The notes under the pieces were generated by a model. That model worked only from the letters and a program-made list of their open reading frames with translations. It was not told the DNA's origin and ran no database searches. DNA of 64,000 nucleotides from Amnibacterium flavum (GTDB taxonomy: Bacteria; Actinomycetota; Actinomycetes; Actinomycetales; Microbacteriaceae): assembly GCF_003097495.1 (NCBI RefSeq), contig NZ_QEOP01000002.1:744001-808000 (forward strand), given 5' to 3'. The position numbers and the translations under genes were made by a program. This document shows positions 55,044 through 61,365 of this stretch, piece after piece (within the stretch, counting starts at the first letter, position 1; every line of letters starts with the position of its first letter).

Positions 55044-55589
55044 TCAGTCGGGTATCGGCAGGTCGAGGATCCTCCGGGTGCCGCGGATTCGCTCCCTCTG
55101 GAACCGGCGGTCGGCCAAGAGGGCGAGAACGGCTGCCGTGCCGATGCCCTCGTTCCGAAGCAGAGCGGCCACCATCGTCGCCGTGGCGGGGGAGTAGCTC
55201 CGCATCCGGACGAGGTCGACCGCGGTTCTGAGCGGCGAGGTCACGCGGAGGCCGCCGATGCCGATGACCTCGTCGTCGCGGAGGACCGATTCGCGCACCC
55301 GGACACCGCGCATCGCTTCGGTGGACTGCGATTTGCCGGCCGGCACGATCACCTCGATGGGGCGCGGGCACTCGTCGGTGGCTCCGAAGACCCAGGATGC
55401 GGTCTCACGTGCGGCGATCCGCGGGCCGCGCAGGGAGTCGGCGATCGAACCGATCCGCACCGCGGCATCCTCGAAGGTGTCGGCGCAGACATAGCCATCG
55501 CCGACGGCGAAGAGGTCGCCGTCCAGCCGGAGAGCGCACAGTTCAGCGGACGAGAAGTCGTGAGGGGTCAGTACCGCCGGAAGAGCCAT
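55044..55589 (-). CDS. AbiEi-like protein (type IV antitoxin-related), orphan
   Basis: A 181-residue soluble protein resembling a family common in Microbacteriaceae, annotated as AbiEi-type antitoxin-related. The pattern MALPAVLTPHDFSSAELCALRLDGDL at the N-terminus, ARETASWVFGA, GLRVTSPLRTAVDLVRM in the middle and a basic C-terminus (RFQRERIRGTRRILDLPIPD) fit it, though I cannot confirm membership. No AbiEii nucleotidyltransferase partner lies nearby, so it is unlikely to be half of a toxin-antitoxin pair here. ATG 55589 lies 6 nt after CAGTCT, a likely leaderless promoter. It is convergent with relA, only 18 bp apart. Confidence 0.65.
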   Translation of the reverse strand: MALPAVLTPHDFSSAELCALRLDGDLFAVGDGYVCADTFEDAAVRIGSIADSLRGPRIAARETASWVFGATDECPRPIEVIVPAGKSQSTEAMRGVRVRESVLRDDEVIGIGGLRVTSPLRTAVDLVRMRSYSPATATMVAALLRNEGIGTAAVLALLADRRFQRERIRGTRRILDLPIPD

Positions 55590-55595
55590 GACCGA

Positions 55596-55601
55596 AGACT
55601 G
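55596..55601 (-). promoter_or_regulatory. Leaderless -10 element of the AbiEi-like gene (CAGTCT)
   Basis: On the minus strand CAGTCT ends 6 nt before the ATG at 55589. Confidence 0.45.
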
Positions 55602-55720
55602 CCGCAGTGCAGTCCGATGCAGTCCGCTGTTCCGCCCGTCTGTGGAGAACTCCCCGCCGAGCGCAGCTGTGCAGTCCGCGGCGGGACCGCGGGGTCAGCG
55701 CCGGGAGAGCCCCGCCGGGA

Positions 55721-56950
55721 TCAGCCGAGAGCGTCGAGCCAGACGCGGCGAGCCGCGAGCGCCTCTTCCGCCTCGGCGATCTTGCGCTGGTCACCGGCTT
55801 CGCGCGCGGTGGCCAGCTCGGACTCGAGCTTGCCGATCGCGGCTTCGAGCTGCGCGGCGAGGCCCTCGGAGCGGGCCTTCTTCTCGGGGTTGTTGCGCTG
55901 CCAGTGCTCGTCCTCGAGCGCCTTCACGGCGAGCTCCACCTTGCGAAGGCGATCGCTGACCGTGCGCATCTGCTCCTTGGGCACCTTGCCGATCTCGTCC
56001 CAGCGACGCTGGATGCCGGTGAGCTTGTCGCGCGCGGCGATGCGATCGGTGGCGGTGAGCAGCGGCTCCGCCTCGTCGAGGAGCGCGAGCTTCTGCTCGA
56101 GGTTCGCGGCGTACTCCTCGTTCTCGACGGCGTCGACCGCGGCCTTGGCGGCGAAGAGAGCGTCCCCGGCGGCCTTGAAGCGCGCCCAGAGCGCGTCGTC
56201 CTGCTTCTTCCCCGCGCGGCCGGCGTTCTTCCAGTCGTCGAGGAGGTCGCGGTAGGCGGGGATGCCCTGCGCGCCCTTGGGGGCGAGCGCCTCGGCCCGT
56301 TCGACGAGCTCGGCCTTGCGGGTGCGCACCTCACGGTGCTGCGTGTCGAGCTCGGCGAAGAACGCTCGGCGGTGGTGGTCGATCGTCGAGCGGGCGGCGC
56401 GGAAACGCTTCCACAGGGCGTCGGCGGTCGACTTCGGGAGACGCGGACCGTCGTGCTGGGCAGCCTGCCACTGGGCGAACAGCTCGTCGAGCTTCGTCGT
56501 CGTCTGCTTCCACTGGGTGGTCGCGGGGTCCGTCGCCGCGAGCGCCTCGGCCTTGGCGACCAGCTCCTCGCGCTCCGCCACAGCCTTCTCGAGCTGGGCC
56601 TTGGCTTCAGCGCTCTGCTTCTCGGTGAGGTCGGCGACGCCCTCGTCGAGCTTCTTCAGACGTGCCAGCAGGCCCTCGAGGTCGCCGACCGCCGAGGCGG
56701 TGCGAACGGTGTCGGCGAGCTTGCGCACACCCTTGGCGAGATCGGTCGCCGAGGCGCCGGCGCGCGAACGCTGCTCGAGCAGCTTCACCTGGCCTTCGAG
56801 GTCCAGGAACTTGCGCTCGTAGTACTGGAGAGCCTCTTCGGGCGTGGCGTCGGGATACTGTCCGACGAGCCTTTCGCCTTCAGCCTCGCGGACGTAGACG
56901 TTGCCGTCGGGGTCGACGCGGCCCCATGGTGCGGAGTCGGTGGTGGTCAC
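55721..56950 (-). CDS. DUF349 domain-containing protein
   Basis: A 409-residue soluble helical protein of the DUF349 family. Four to five repeats of the DUF349 type are seen, for example LDELFAQWQAAQHDGPRLPKSTADALWKRF, YRDLLDDWKNAGRAGKKQDDALWARF and IQRRWDEIGKVPKEQMRTVSDRL, each with the W...LW.RF pattern. Most of the chain is coiled coil. The N-terminus SAPWGRVDPDGNVYVREAEGERLVGQYPD is the family's beta region. GTG 56950 has GAGGA 6 nt upstream. Function is unknown; a role in ribosome or chromosome-associated complexes has been proposed elsewhere. Confidence 0.94.
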   Translation of the reverse strand: MTTTDSAPWGRVDPDGNVYVREAEGERLVGQYPDATPEEALQYYERKFLDLEGQVKLLEQRSRAGASATDLAKGVRKLADTVRTASAVGDLEGLLARLKKLDEGVADLTEKQSAEAKAQLEKAVAEREELVAKAEALAATDPATTQWKQTTTKLDELFAQWQAAQHDGPRLPKSTADALWKRFRAARSTIDHHRRAFFAELDTQHREVRTRKAELVERAEALAPKGAQGIPAYRDLLDDWKNAGRAGKKQDDALWARFKAAGDALFAAKAAVDAVENEEYAANLEQKLALLDEAEPLLTATDRIAARDKLTGIQRRWDEIGKVPKEQMRTVSDRLRKVELAVKALEDEHWQRNNPEKKARSEGLAAQLEAAIGKLESELATAREAGDQRKIAEAEEALAARRVWLDALG

Positions 56951-57088
56951 GATGTTCCTCGAGAGAGCCGTTGAGCAAAAGAGCACGCCGAATCGCCCCG
57001 GCGCGCGGCCAAGCCTATTGCACCCGCCCCGCAGAGCACGGGCCGGTTACCGGACCGTGACGAACGCGTCGCGGCCGGGCCGCACGCC

Positions 57089-57883
57089 TCACTGGAGGGT
57101 GAACGAGCCGATCGTGGTCGCGACGGCGGGTGCACCGTCGTTCGAGCCGTCCGCGACCCCGGCGTCGGTGATCTGCGCGGCGAGCTGATCGAGTCCGCTC
57201 GTGACCGTTCCGACCACGCTGTATCCGCCCGCCTCGTCGGCGGGGATGGTGGTGTCCTCGTAGACGATGAAGAACTGCGTGCTCTGGCTGTAGGCGTTGC
57301 CGCCCTGACGCGCCATCGCGATGGTTCCGGCGGGGTAGACATCGTCGGCCGGCGCGTTCTCGATCGGGCCGTACTGGAATCCTGTGTCGCCGGTGCCGTC
57401 GCCGTTGACCGAGCCGCACTGCAGCACGAAGAAGCCGCCGTTGGTGAGGCGATGACAGGTCTTGCCGTCGTAGAAGCCCTCGTCGGCCAGGCTGATCAGG
57501 GCCGAGACCGCCTGGGGAGCGGTGGCGCCGTCGAGCGAGACGCCGAGATCGACCCCGTTCAGGACCAGCGAGCCCGTCCAGGTGCGCCCCTCGGCGATGT
57601 CGGCACTCGGCACGTCGCCGGTGTTCGCGCCGGCCTCGGGGGAAGCCGATGCGGACGGCGTCGGTGTGGGGGTCGGCTCGGGCACGCCCGGTCCGATGGA
57701 GAAGAAGAGCAGCTGGGCGACGGTCGCGAGCGCCAGGACCACGACGACGGCGACCACGGCGACGATGTTGTCCCGGCGACGACGGCGGGCCTGTTCGACA
57801 TGCACGGTCTGCTTCGCGTGGTAGTCGCGCAGCCTCTGCCGCGTCTCTCTCTCGAAGCGGTCGTCGCGCTTGCCGGATGCCAC
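57089..57883 (-). CDS. Membrane-anchored cyclophilin-type peptidyl-prolyl isomerase
   Basis: A 264-residue protein with a basic cytoplasmic N-terminus, one helix (about residues 40-66, [23 protein letters not shown]) and an extracytoplasmic linker rich in Pro/Thr/Ser ([17 protein letters not shown]). The cyclophilin domain follows from about residue 100, with the family strands [28 protein letters not shown] and [10 protein letters not shown]. It catalyses cis/trans proline isomerisation of exported proteins. The active-site Arg in FHR is kept as CHR. GTG 57883 has GGGAGGA 9 nt upstream. It is divergent from rarA. The position after rel (compare Rv2582 in M. tuberculosis) is conserved. Confidence 0.94.
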   Translation of the reverse strand: MASGKRDDRFERETRQRLRDYHAKQTVHVEQARRRRRDNIVAVVAVVVVLALATVAQLLFFSIGPGVPEPTPTPTPSASASPEAGANTGDVPSADIAEGRTWTGSLVLNGVDLGVSLDGATAPQAVSALISLADEGFYDGKTCHRLTNGGFFVLQCGSVNGDGTGDTGFQYGPIENAPADDVYPAGTIAMARQGGNAYSQSTQFFIVYEDTTIPADEAGGYSVVGTVTSGLDQLAAQITDAGVADGSNDGAPAVATTIGSFTLQ

Positions 57884-58025
57884 TTCAGTCGTCCTCCCCG
57901 CTCCGCGGGTCGCGGATGCCGGACCAGCATACGGCGAGGGCGGCGGCCGACCGCGTCGTGCCGCGCGGCTGAGACGGAGAGCGCCGTCGAGTCGTCGGGG
58001 GCGCCCGATGTCGGAGGCGAGTGCC

Positions 58026-58031
58026 TACGAT
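58026..58031 (+). promoter_or_regulatory. Leaderless -10 element of rarA (TACGAT)
   Basis: TACGAT ends exactly 6 nt before the GTG at 58038, with no ribosome site. Confidence 0.7.
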
Positions 58032-58037
58032 TGGCCG

Positions 58038-59507
58038 GTGACGAGTCAGCAGGGTCTGCGATCAGGGGCCACCCCTCTCGCGGTCCGCATGCGGCCCCGC
58101 AGCCTCGACGAGGTCGCGGGCCAGCGTCACCTCCTCCGACCCGGCTCCCCTCTCGTCGCCCTCGCCGGCGACGTCACGGGGGAGTCCGGCGCCGTCTCCG
58201 TGATCCTCTGGGGCCCGCCGGGCACGGGCAAGACAACGCTGGCTCAGGCGATCGCGCACAGCTCCGGTCGGCGTTTCGTCGAGCTCTCGGCGGTGACCGC
58301 CGGCGTCAAGGATGTGCGCCAGGTCATGGAGGAGGCGAGGTCGCAGCGCGACCTCTACGGCGTCTCGACGGTCCTCTTCCTCGACGAGATCCACCGCTTC
58401 ACCAAGGCGCAGCAGGACGCCCTGCTCCCGGGCGTCGAGAACGGATGGGTGATCCTGGTCGCCGCGACCACGGAGAACCCGTCGTTCTCCGTCATCTCGC
58501 CGCTGCTCAGCCGCTCACTCCTCCTCACCCTCCAGGTCCTGAGCGATGACGACCTGGGGCTCCTCGTCGACCGCGCCGTGTCCGACGAGCGCGGCCTCGA
58601 CGGCAAGGTCGTCCTCGACCCCGAGGCCCGGGCCTCGCTGATCCGGCTGGCATCCGGCGACGCCCGCCGCGCTCTCACCGCGCTCGAGGCCGCCGCGTTC
58701 TCGGCGGTGTCGATCGCCAAGACGGGGGATGACACCACCGACATCGAGGATCTCGACGAGGTCGACGGGCTCCTCGCCTTGGACGAGGACGAGGACGACG
58801 ATGACGACGACGACGAGCCGTTCGATGCGGCGCCTGCCGCCGACAGCGTTCCCACCGGCGACCTTCCCGTCATCACGGCCGAACTGGTCGCCCGCGCAGT
58901 CGACCGGGCACTGCTGCGCTACGACCGTCAGGGCGACGAGCACTACGACGTCATCAGCGCGTTCATCAAGTCGGTGCGGGGGAGCGACGCCGACGCCGCC
59001 ATCCACTACCTGGCCCGCATGATCGAGGCCGGCGAGGATCCGCGTTTCATCGCGCGCCGCATCATCGTGTCAGCCTCGGAGGACGTCGGAATGGCCGACC
59101 CGCAGGCCCTCGTCATCGCGATCGCCGCAGCAGACGCAGTCCAGTTCATCGGCATGCCGGAAGGGCGCATCCCACTCGCCGAAGCCGTCATCTACCTCGC
59201 CACGGCACCCAAGTCCAACGCGGCCTACACCGCCATCGACAAAGCCATCGCCGATGTCAAGGCGGGCCGGATGGGCCGCGTACCCAAACACCTGCGCGAC
59301 GCCCACTACCCGGGCGCCAAGCGCCTCGGACACGGCCAGGGCTACAAGTACGCGCATGACTACGAGCACGGTGTCGCGGCGCAGCAGTACCCGCCCGACG
59401 AGCTCCGCGGGGTCGACTACTACCGACCGACGGGCAACGGCTACGAGCGCGACGTGTCAGCGCGGCTCGAACGTCTGCGACGCATCGTGCGCGGGGACGG
59501 CTCGTGA
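58038..59507 (+). CDS. rarA: Replication-associated recombination protein RarA (MgsA)
   Basis: A 489-residue AAA+ ATPase acting at stalled forks. Walker A is [16 protein letters not shown] (about residues 57-72), Walker [11 protein letters not shown], and the sensor region [13 protein letters not shown]. The C-terminal tetramerisation domain includes [26 protein letters not shown] and the [14 protein letters not shown] region, ending [19 protein letters not shown]-like [18 protein letters not shown]. An unusual acidic insert lies between ATPase and C-terminal domains, with twelve consecutive Asp/Glu at residues 249-260. GTG 58038 sits 6 nt after TACGAT; an upstream in-frame ATG (about 58008) adds unrelated residues. 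Confidence 0.96.
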   Translation: MTSQQGLRSGATPLAVRMRPRSLDEVAGQRHLLRPGSPLVALAGDVTGESGAVSVILWGPPGTGKTTLAQAIAHSSGRRFVELSAVTAGVKDVRQVMEEARSQRDLYGVSTVLFLDEIHRFTKAQQDALLPGVENGWVILVAATTENPSFSVISPLLSRSLLLTLQVLSDDDLGLLVDRAVSDERGLDGKVVLDPEARASLIRLASGDARRALTALEAAAFSAVSIAKTGDDTTDIEDLDEVDGLLALDEDEDDDDDDDEPFDAAPAADSVPTGDLPVITAELVARAVDRALLRYDRQGDEHYDVISAFIKSVRGSDADAAIHYLARMIEAGEDPRFIARRIIVSASEDVGMADPQALVIAIAAADAVQFIGMPEGRIPLAEAVIYLATAPKSNAAYTAIDKAIADVKAGRMGRVPKHLRDAHYPGAKRLGHGQGYKYAHDYEHGVAAQQYPPDELRGVDYYRPTGNGYERDVSARLERLRRIVRGDGS

Positions 59508-59513
59508 TAGAGT
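59508..59513 (+). promoter_or_regulatory. -10 element of rpsD (TAGAGT)
   Basis: TAGAGT overlaps the rarA stop and predicts transcription from about 59520, giving a leader of about 148 nt before rpsD. Confidence 0.55.
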
Positions 59514-59519
59514 TTCCGA

Positions 59520-59667
59520 CGGCCTGAAACCAGTCTCGAGCGAGCGGCTCCGCAACGGACACGGAAGAGGGATCGAAGCCTGTAGCCGGCCGATCCCGTG
59601 GCGACACTCTCTAGTTCTTTTCCCGGCACGCTCACGCGTGCATTGCTTCATGTTCTCGAAGGGAATC
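59520..59667 (+). promoter_or_regulatory. Long leader of rpsD, possible autoregulatory element
   Basis: The predicted 148-nt untranslated leader contains a hairpin with arms GGGATCG (59569-59575) and CGATCCC (59591-59597) plus a CTTCC-rich 3' end. Ribosomal protein S4 represses its own mRNA in several bacteria, so a binding site is plausible; no known S4 leader motif is identified. Confidence 0.4.
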
Positions 59668-60297
59668 ATGGTTACCAAGTCACAGGACCGCCGCAAGGTG
59701 CGTCTCTCGCGTGCCCTCGGCATCGCACTCACCCCGAAGGCCGCCCGCTACCTGGAGAAGCGTCCTTACGCTCCCGGCGAGCACGGCCGCACCAAGCGCA
59801 AGGCCGATTCCGACTACGCGGTCCGTCTGCGCGAGAAGCAGCGTCTGCGCGAGCAGTACGGCATCCGCGAGAAGCAGCTCCGCCGCGTCTTCAACGAGGC
59901 ACGCCGCACCGACGGCCTGACCGGTGAGAACCTGGTCGAGCTCCTCGAGCAGCGTCTCGACGCCCTCGTGCTCCGCGCCGGTTTCGCCCGCACGACCGCG
60001 CAGGCCCGCCAGCTCGTCGTGCACCGTCACATCCAGGTCGACGGCCAGCTCGTCGACCGCCCGTCGTTCCGTGTGAAGCCGGGTCAGCTGATCCACGTCA
60101 AGCAGCGCAGCGAGGGCCTCGAGCCCTTCCAGGTCGCCGCTGCCGGTGGTCACGCCGAGGTCCTGCCCAAGGTTCCGGGCTACCTCGAGGTCGAGCTCGA
60201 CAAGCTCCAGGCGCGTCTCATCCGTCGTCCGCTGCGCGCAGAGGTCCCCGTGACCGCTGAGGTGCAGCTCGTCGTCGAGTACTACGCAGCTCGCTAG
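59668..60297 (+). CDS. rpsD: 30S ribosomal protein S4
   Basis: A 209-residue uS4 protein that binds 16S rRNA early in 30S assembly and can bind its own mRNA. The N-terminus MVTKSQDRRKVRLSRALGI is typical of the zinc-free C-minus form (no CxxC pairs). The S4 RNA-binding domain spans about residues 98-160 (RLDALVLRAGFARTTAQARQLVVHRHIQVDGQ). ATG 59668 has a GAAGGGA site about 5 nt upstream; the in-frame ATG 18 nt earlier lacks one. It stands alone here, away from the rpsM-rpsK-rpoA cluster, as in many actinobacteria. Confidence 0.98.
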   Translation: MVTKSQDRRKVRLSRALGIALTPKAARYLEKRPYAPGEHGRTKRKADSDYAVRLREKQRLREQYGIREKQLRRVFNEARRTDGLTGENLVELLEQRLDALVLRAGFARTTAQARQLVVHRHIQVDGQLVDRPSFRVKPGQLIHVKQRSEGLEPFQVAAAGGHAEVLPKVPGYLEVELDKLQARLIRRPLRAEVPVTAEVQLVVEYYAAR

Positions 60298-60309
60298 CAC
60301 GGCGGCTTT

Positions 60310-60332
60310 CGGAAGGCCCGGTGGGCCTTCCG
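60310..60332 (+). terminator. Hairpin after rpsD
   Basis: CGGAAGGCCC and GGGCCTTCCG form a perfect 10-bp stem with a GGT loop, 13 nt after the rpsD stop. The following T-run is absent, so termination may rely on the stem. Confidence 0.55.
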
Positions 60333-60437
60333 GAAGTCGACGGGCGCGAGCTGTCGTAGGCCGCAGGCCGTACGCGCATGCGGTAGCCGACCATCCCGGG
60401 AACGGACGGTCGAACGCAGATGCTCCTGTAAGTCCGT

Positions 60438-60493
60438 GAACTGCCCAGTTCGGTTGGAAATCCGCCTCGCGGAACCGTCGAACTGGGCAGTTC
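60438..60493. repeat. 56-bp inverted repeat between rpsD and the DUF948 gene
   Basis: GAACTGCCCAGTTCG (60438-60452) and CGAACTGGGCAGTTC (60479-60493) are exact reverse complements; each arm is itself nearly palindromic around ACTG...CAGT. The inner edges CGGTT and AACCG also pair. The whole can form a long hairpin. No gene or terminator function is clear. Confidence 0.75.
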
Positions 60494-60542
60494 GCGTTTC
60501 CGGGCGGCGGGTCCGTCGGAACCGCCCGTCCGCACGGGTCGG

Positions 60543-60548
60543 TAGGGT
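60543..60548 (+). promoter_or_regulatory. -10 element of the DUF948 gene (TAGGGT)
   Basis: TAGGGT predicts a start near 60555 and a 21-nt leader with the GGAGGTGG ribosome site. Confidence 0.5.
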
Positions 60549-60575
60549 TGAGTGACTTTTGTGGAGGTGGGCGTC

Positions 60576-60971
60576 ATGACCGGTGGAGACATCGCGGGGC
60601 TGATCGCGGCGGGTGTGTTCGCGATCCTGGTGGCGCTGCTGGCAGTGCCGCTGCTCAAGCTGGGGAAGGTGCTCGATCAGACGACGGCATCCATCAAGGA
60701 GGCCACTGACGGCATCACGCCGATCCTCGACGAGACGACCGAGACGATCAGGCAGGCGAACCACCAGCTGACGCGTGTCGACACGATCACCTCGAACGTC
60801 GCCGAGGTGTCCGGCAACGTCTCCGCCCTCGTCGCTCTGTTCGCCGCATCGGTCGGCGGCCCACTGATCAAGCTCGCCGGCTTCAGCGCCGCGGTGCGGG
60901 CCGGCATCGTCGGACTGCGCGGTGCGAAGAAGGCCGAGAAGGTCGTCAAGGGCAAGGCACGCGCGAAGTAG
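60576..60971 (+). CDS. DUF948 family membrane-anchored protein
   Basis: A 131-residue protein of family DUF948, with an N-terminal hydrophobic helix (about residues 5-28, IAGLIAAGVFAILVALLAVPLLKL) followed by a helical, coiled-coil-like region (LDQTTASIKEATDGITPILDETTETI, then TITSNVAEVSGNVSALVAL) and a basic Lys/Arg-rich C-terminus. This is typical of the DUF948 proteins found beside alaS in actinobacteria; function unknown. ATG 60576 has GGAGGTGG 5 nt upstream, so the in-frame codon 24 nt earlier is rejected. The next gene follows after 73 nt. Confidence 0.9.
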   Translation: MTGGDIAGLIAAGVFAILVALLAVPLLKLGKVLDQTTASIKEATDGITPILDETTETIRQANHQLTRVDTITSNVAEVSGNVSALVALFAASVGGPLIKLAGFSAAVRAGIVGLRGAKKAEKVVKGKARAK

Positions 60972-61044
60972 TCGCCACGGCCTACGCTTGACCGACGCGT
61001 CACACGACGAACATCTCCGCACCTCGCATCCGAAGGGCACGACC

Positions 61045-61254
61045 ATGAAGAAGCTCCTGTGGCTCATCGCCGGTGCGGGCATCGGTTTCCTCGCAGCGCG
61101 ACGCTTCGCATCGACTTCGCAGGGCAGGGCGTTCTTCGACGCCGTGGATGCCCGCACGAGCGAGTTCCGCGCCACCGTCGTGGACAGCTACCACCAGCGT
61201 CAGGCCGATCTCCGGGCCGCCATCGGAGAATCCGACAAGGGTCCGCGCAAGTAG
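61045..61254 (+). CDS. Small membrane-linked protein, hypothetical
   Basis: A 69-residue protein with one N-terminal hydrophobic segment (about residues 3-18, LLWLIAGAGIGFLAARRF) followed by a polar helical tail ending DKGPRK. The pattern MKKLLWLIAGAGIGFLAARR is frequent between the DUF948 gene and alaS in Microbacteriaceae by my recollection, unchecked. The segment resembles the YtxH-like anchored small proteins. ATG 61045 has GAAGGG about 8 nt upstream. A separate -10 (TACGCT near 60983) may drive it. Role unknown; it may be a partner of the DUF948 protein. Confidence 0.75.
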   Translation: MKKLLWLIAGAGIGFLAARRFASTSQGRAFFDAVDARTSEFRATVVDSYHQRQADLRAAIGESDKGPRK

Positions 61255-61365
61255 ACTCCTTGCGGTCCGCGGTGATCTGATCGGTCGCCGCGCTCGACAC
61301 GTCACCCGTGCTCGGGGCGGTGTGCATCGCATTCCGTTCCGGGACTCAAGAATCGACAAGGTCCC

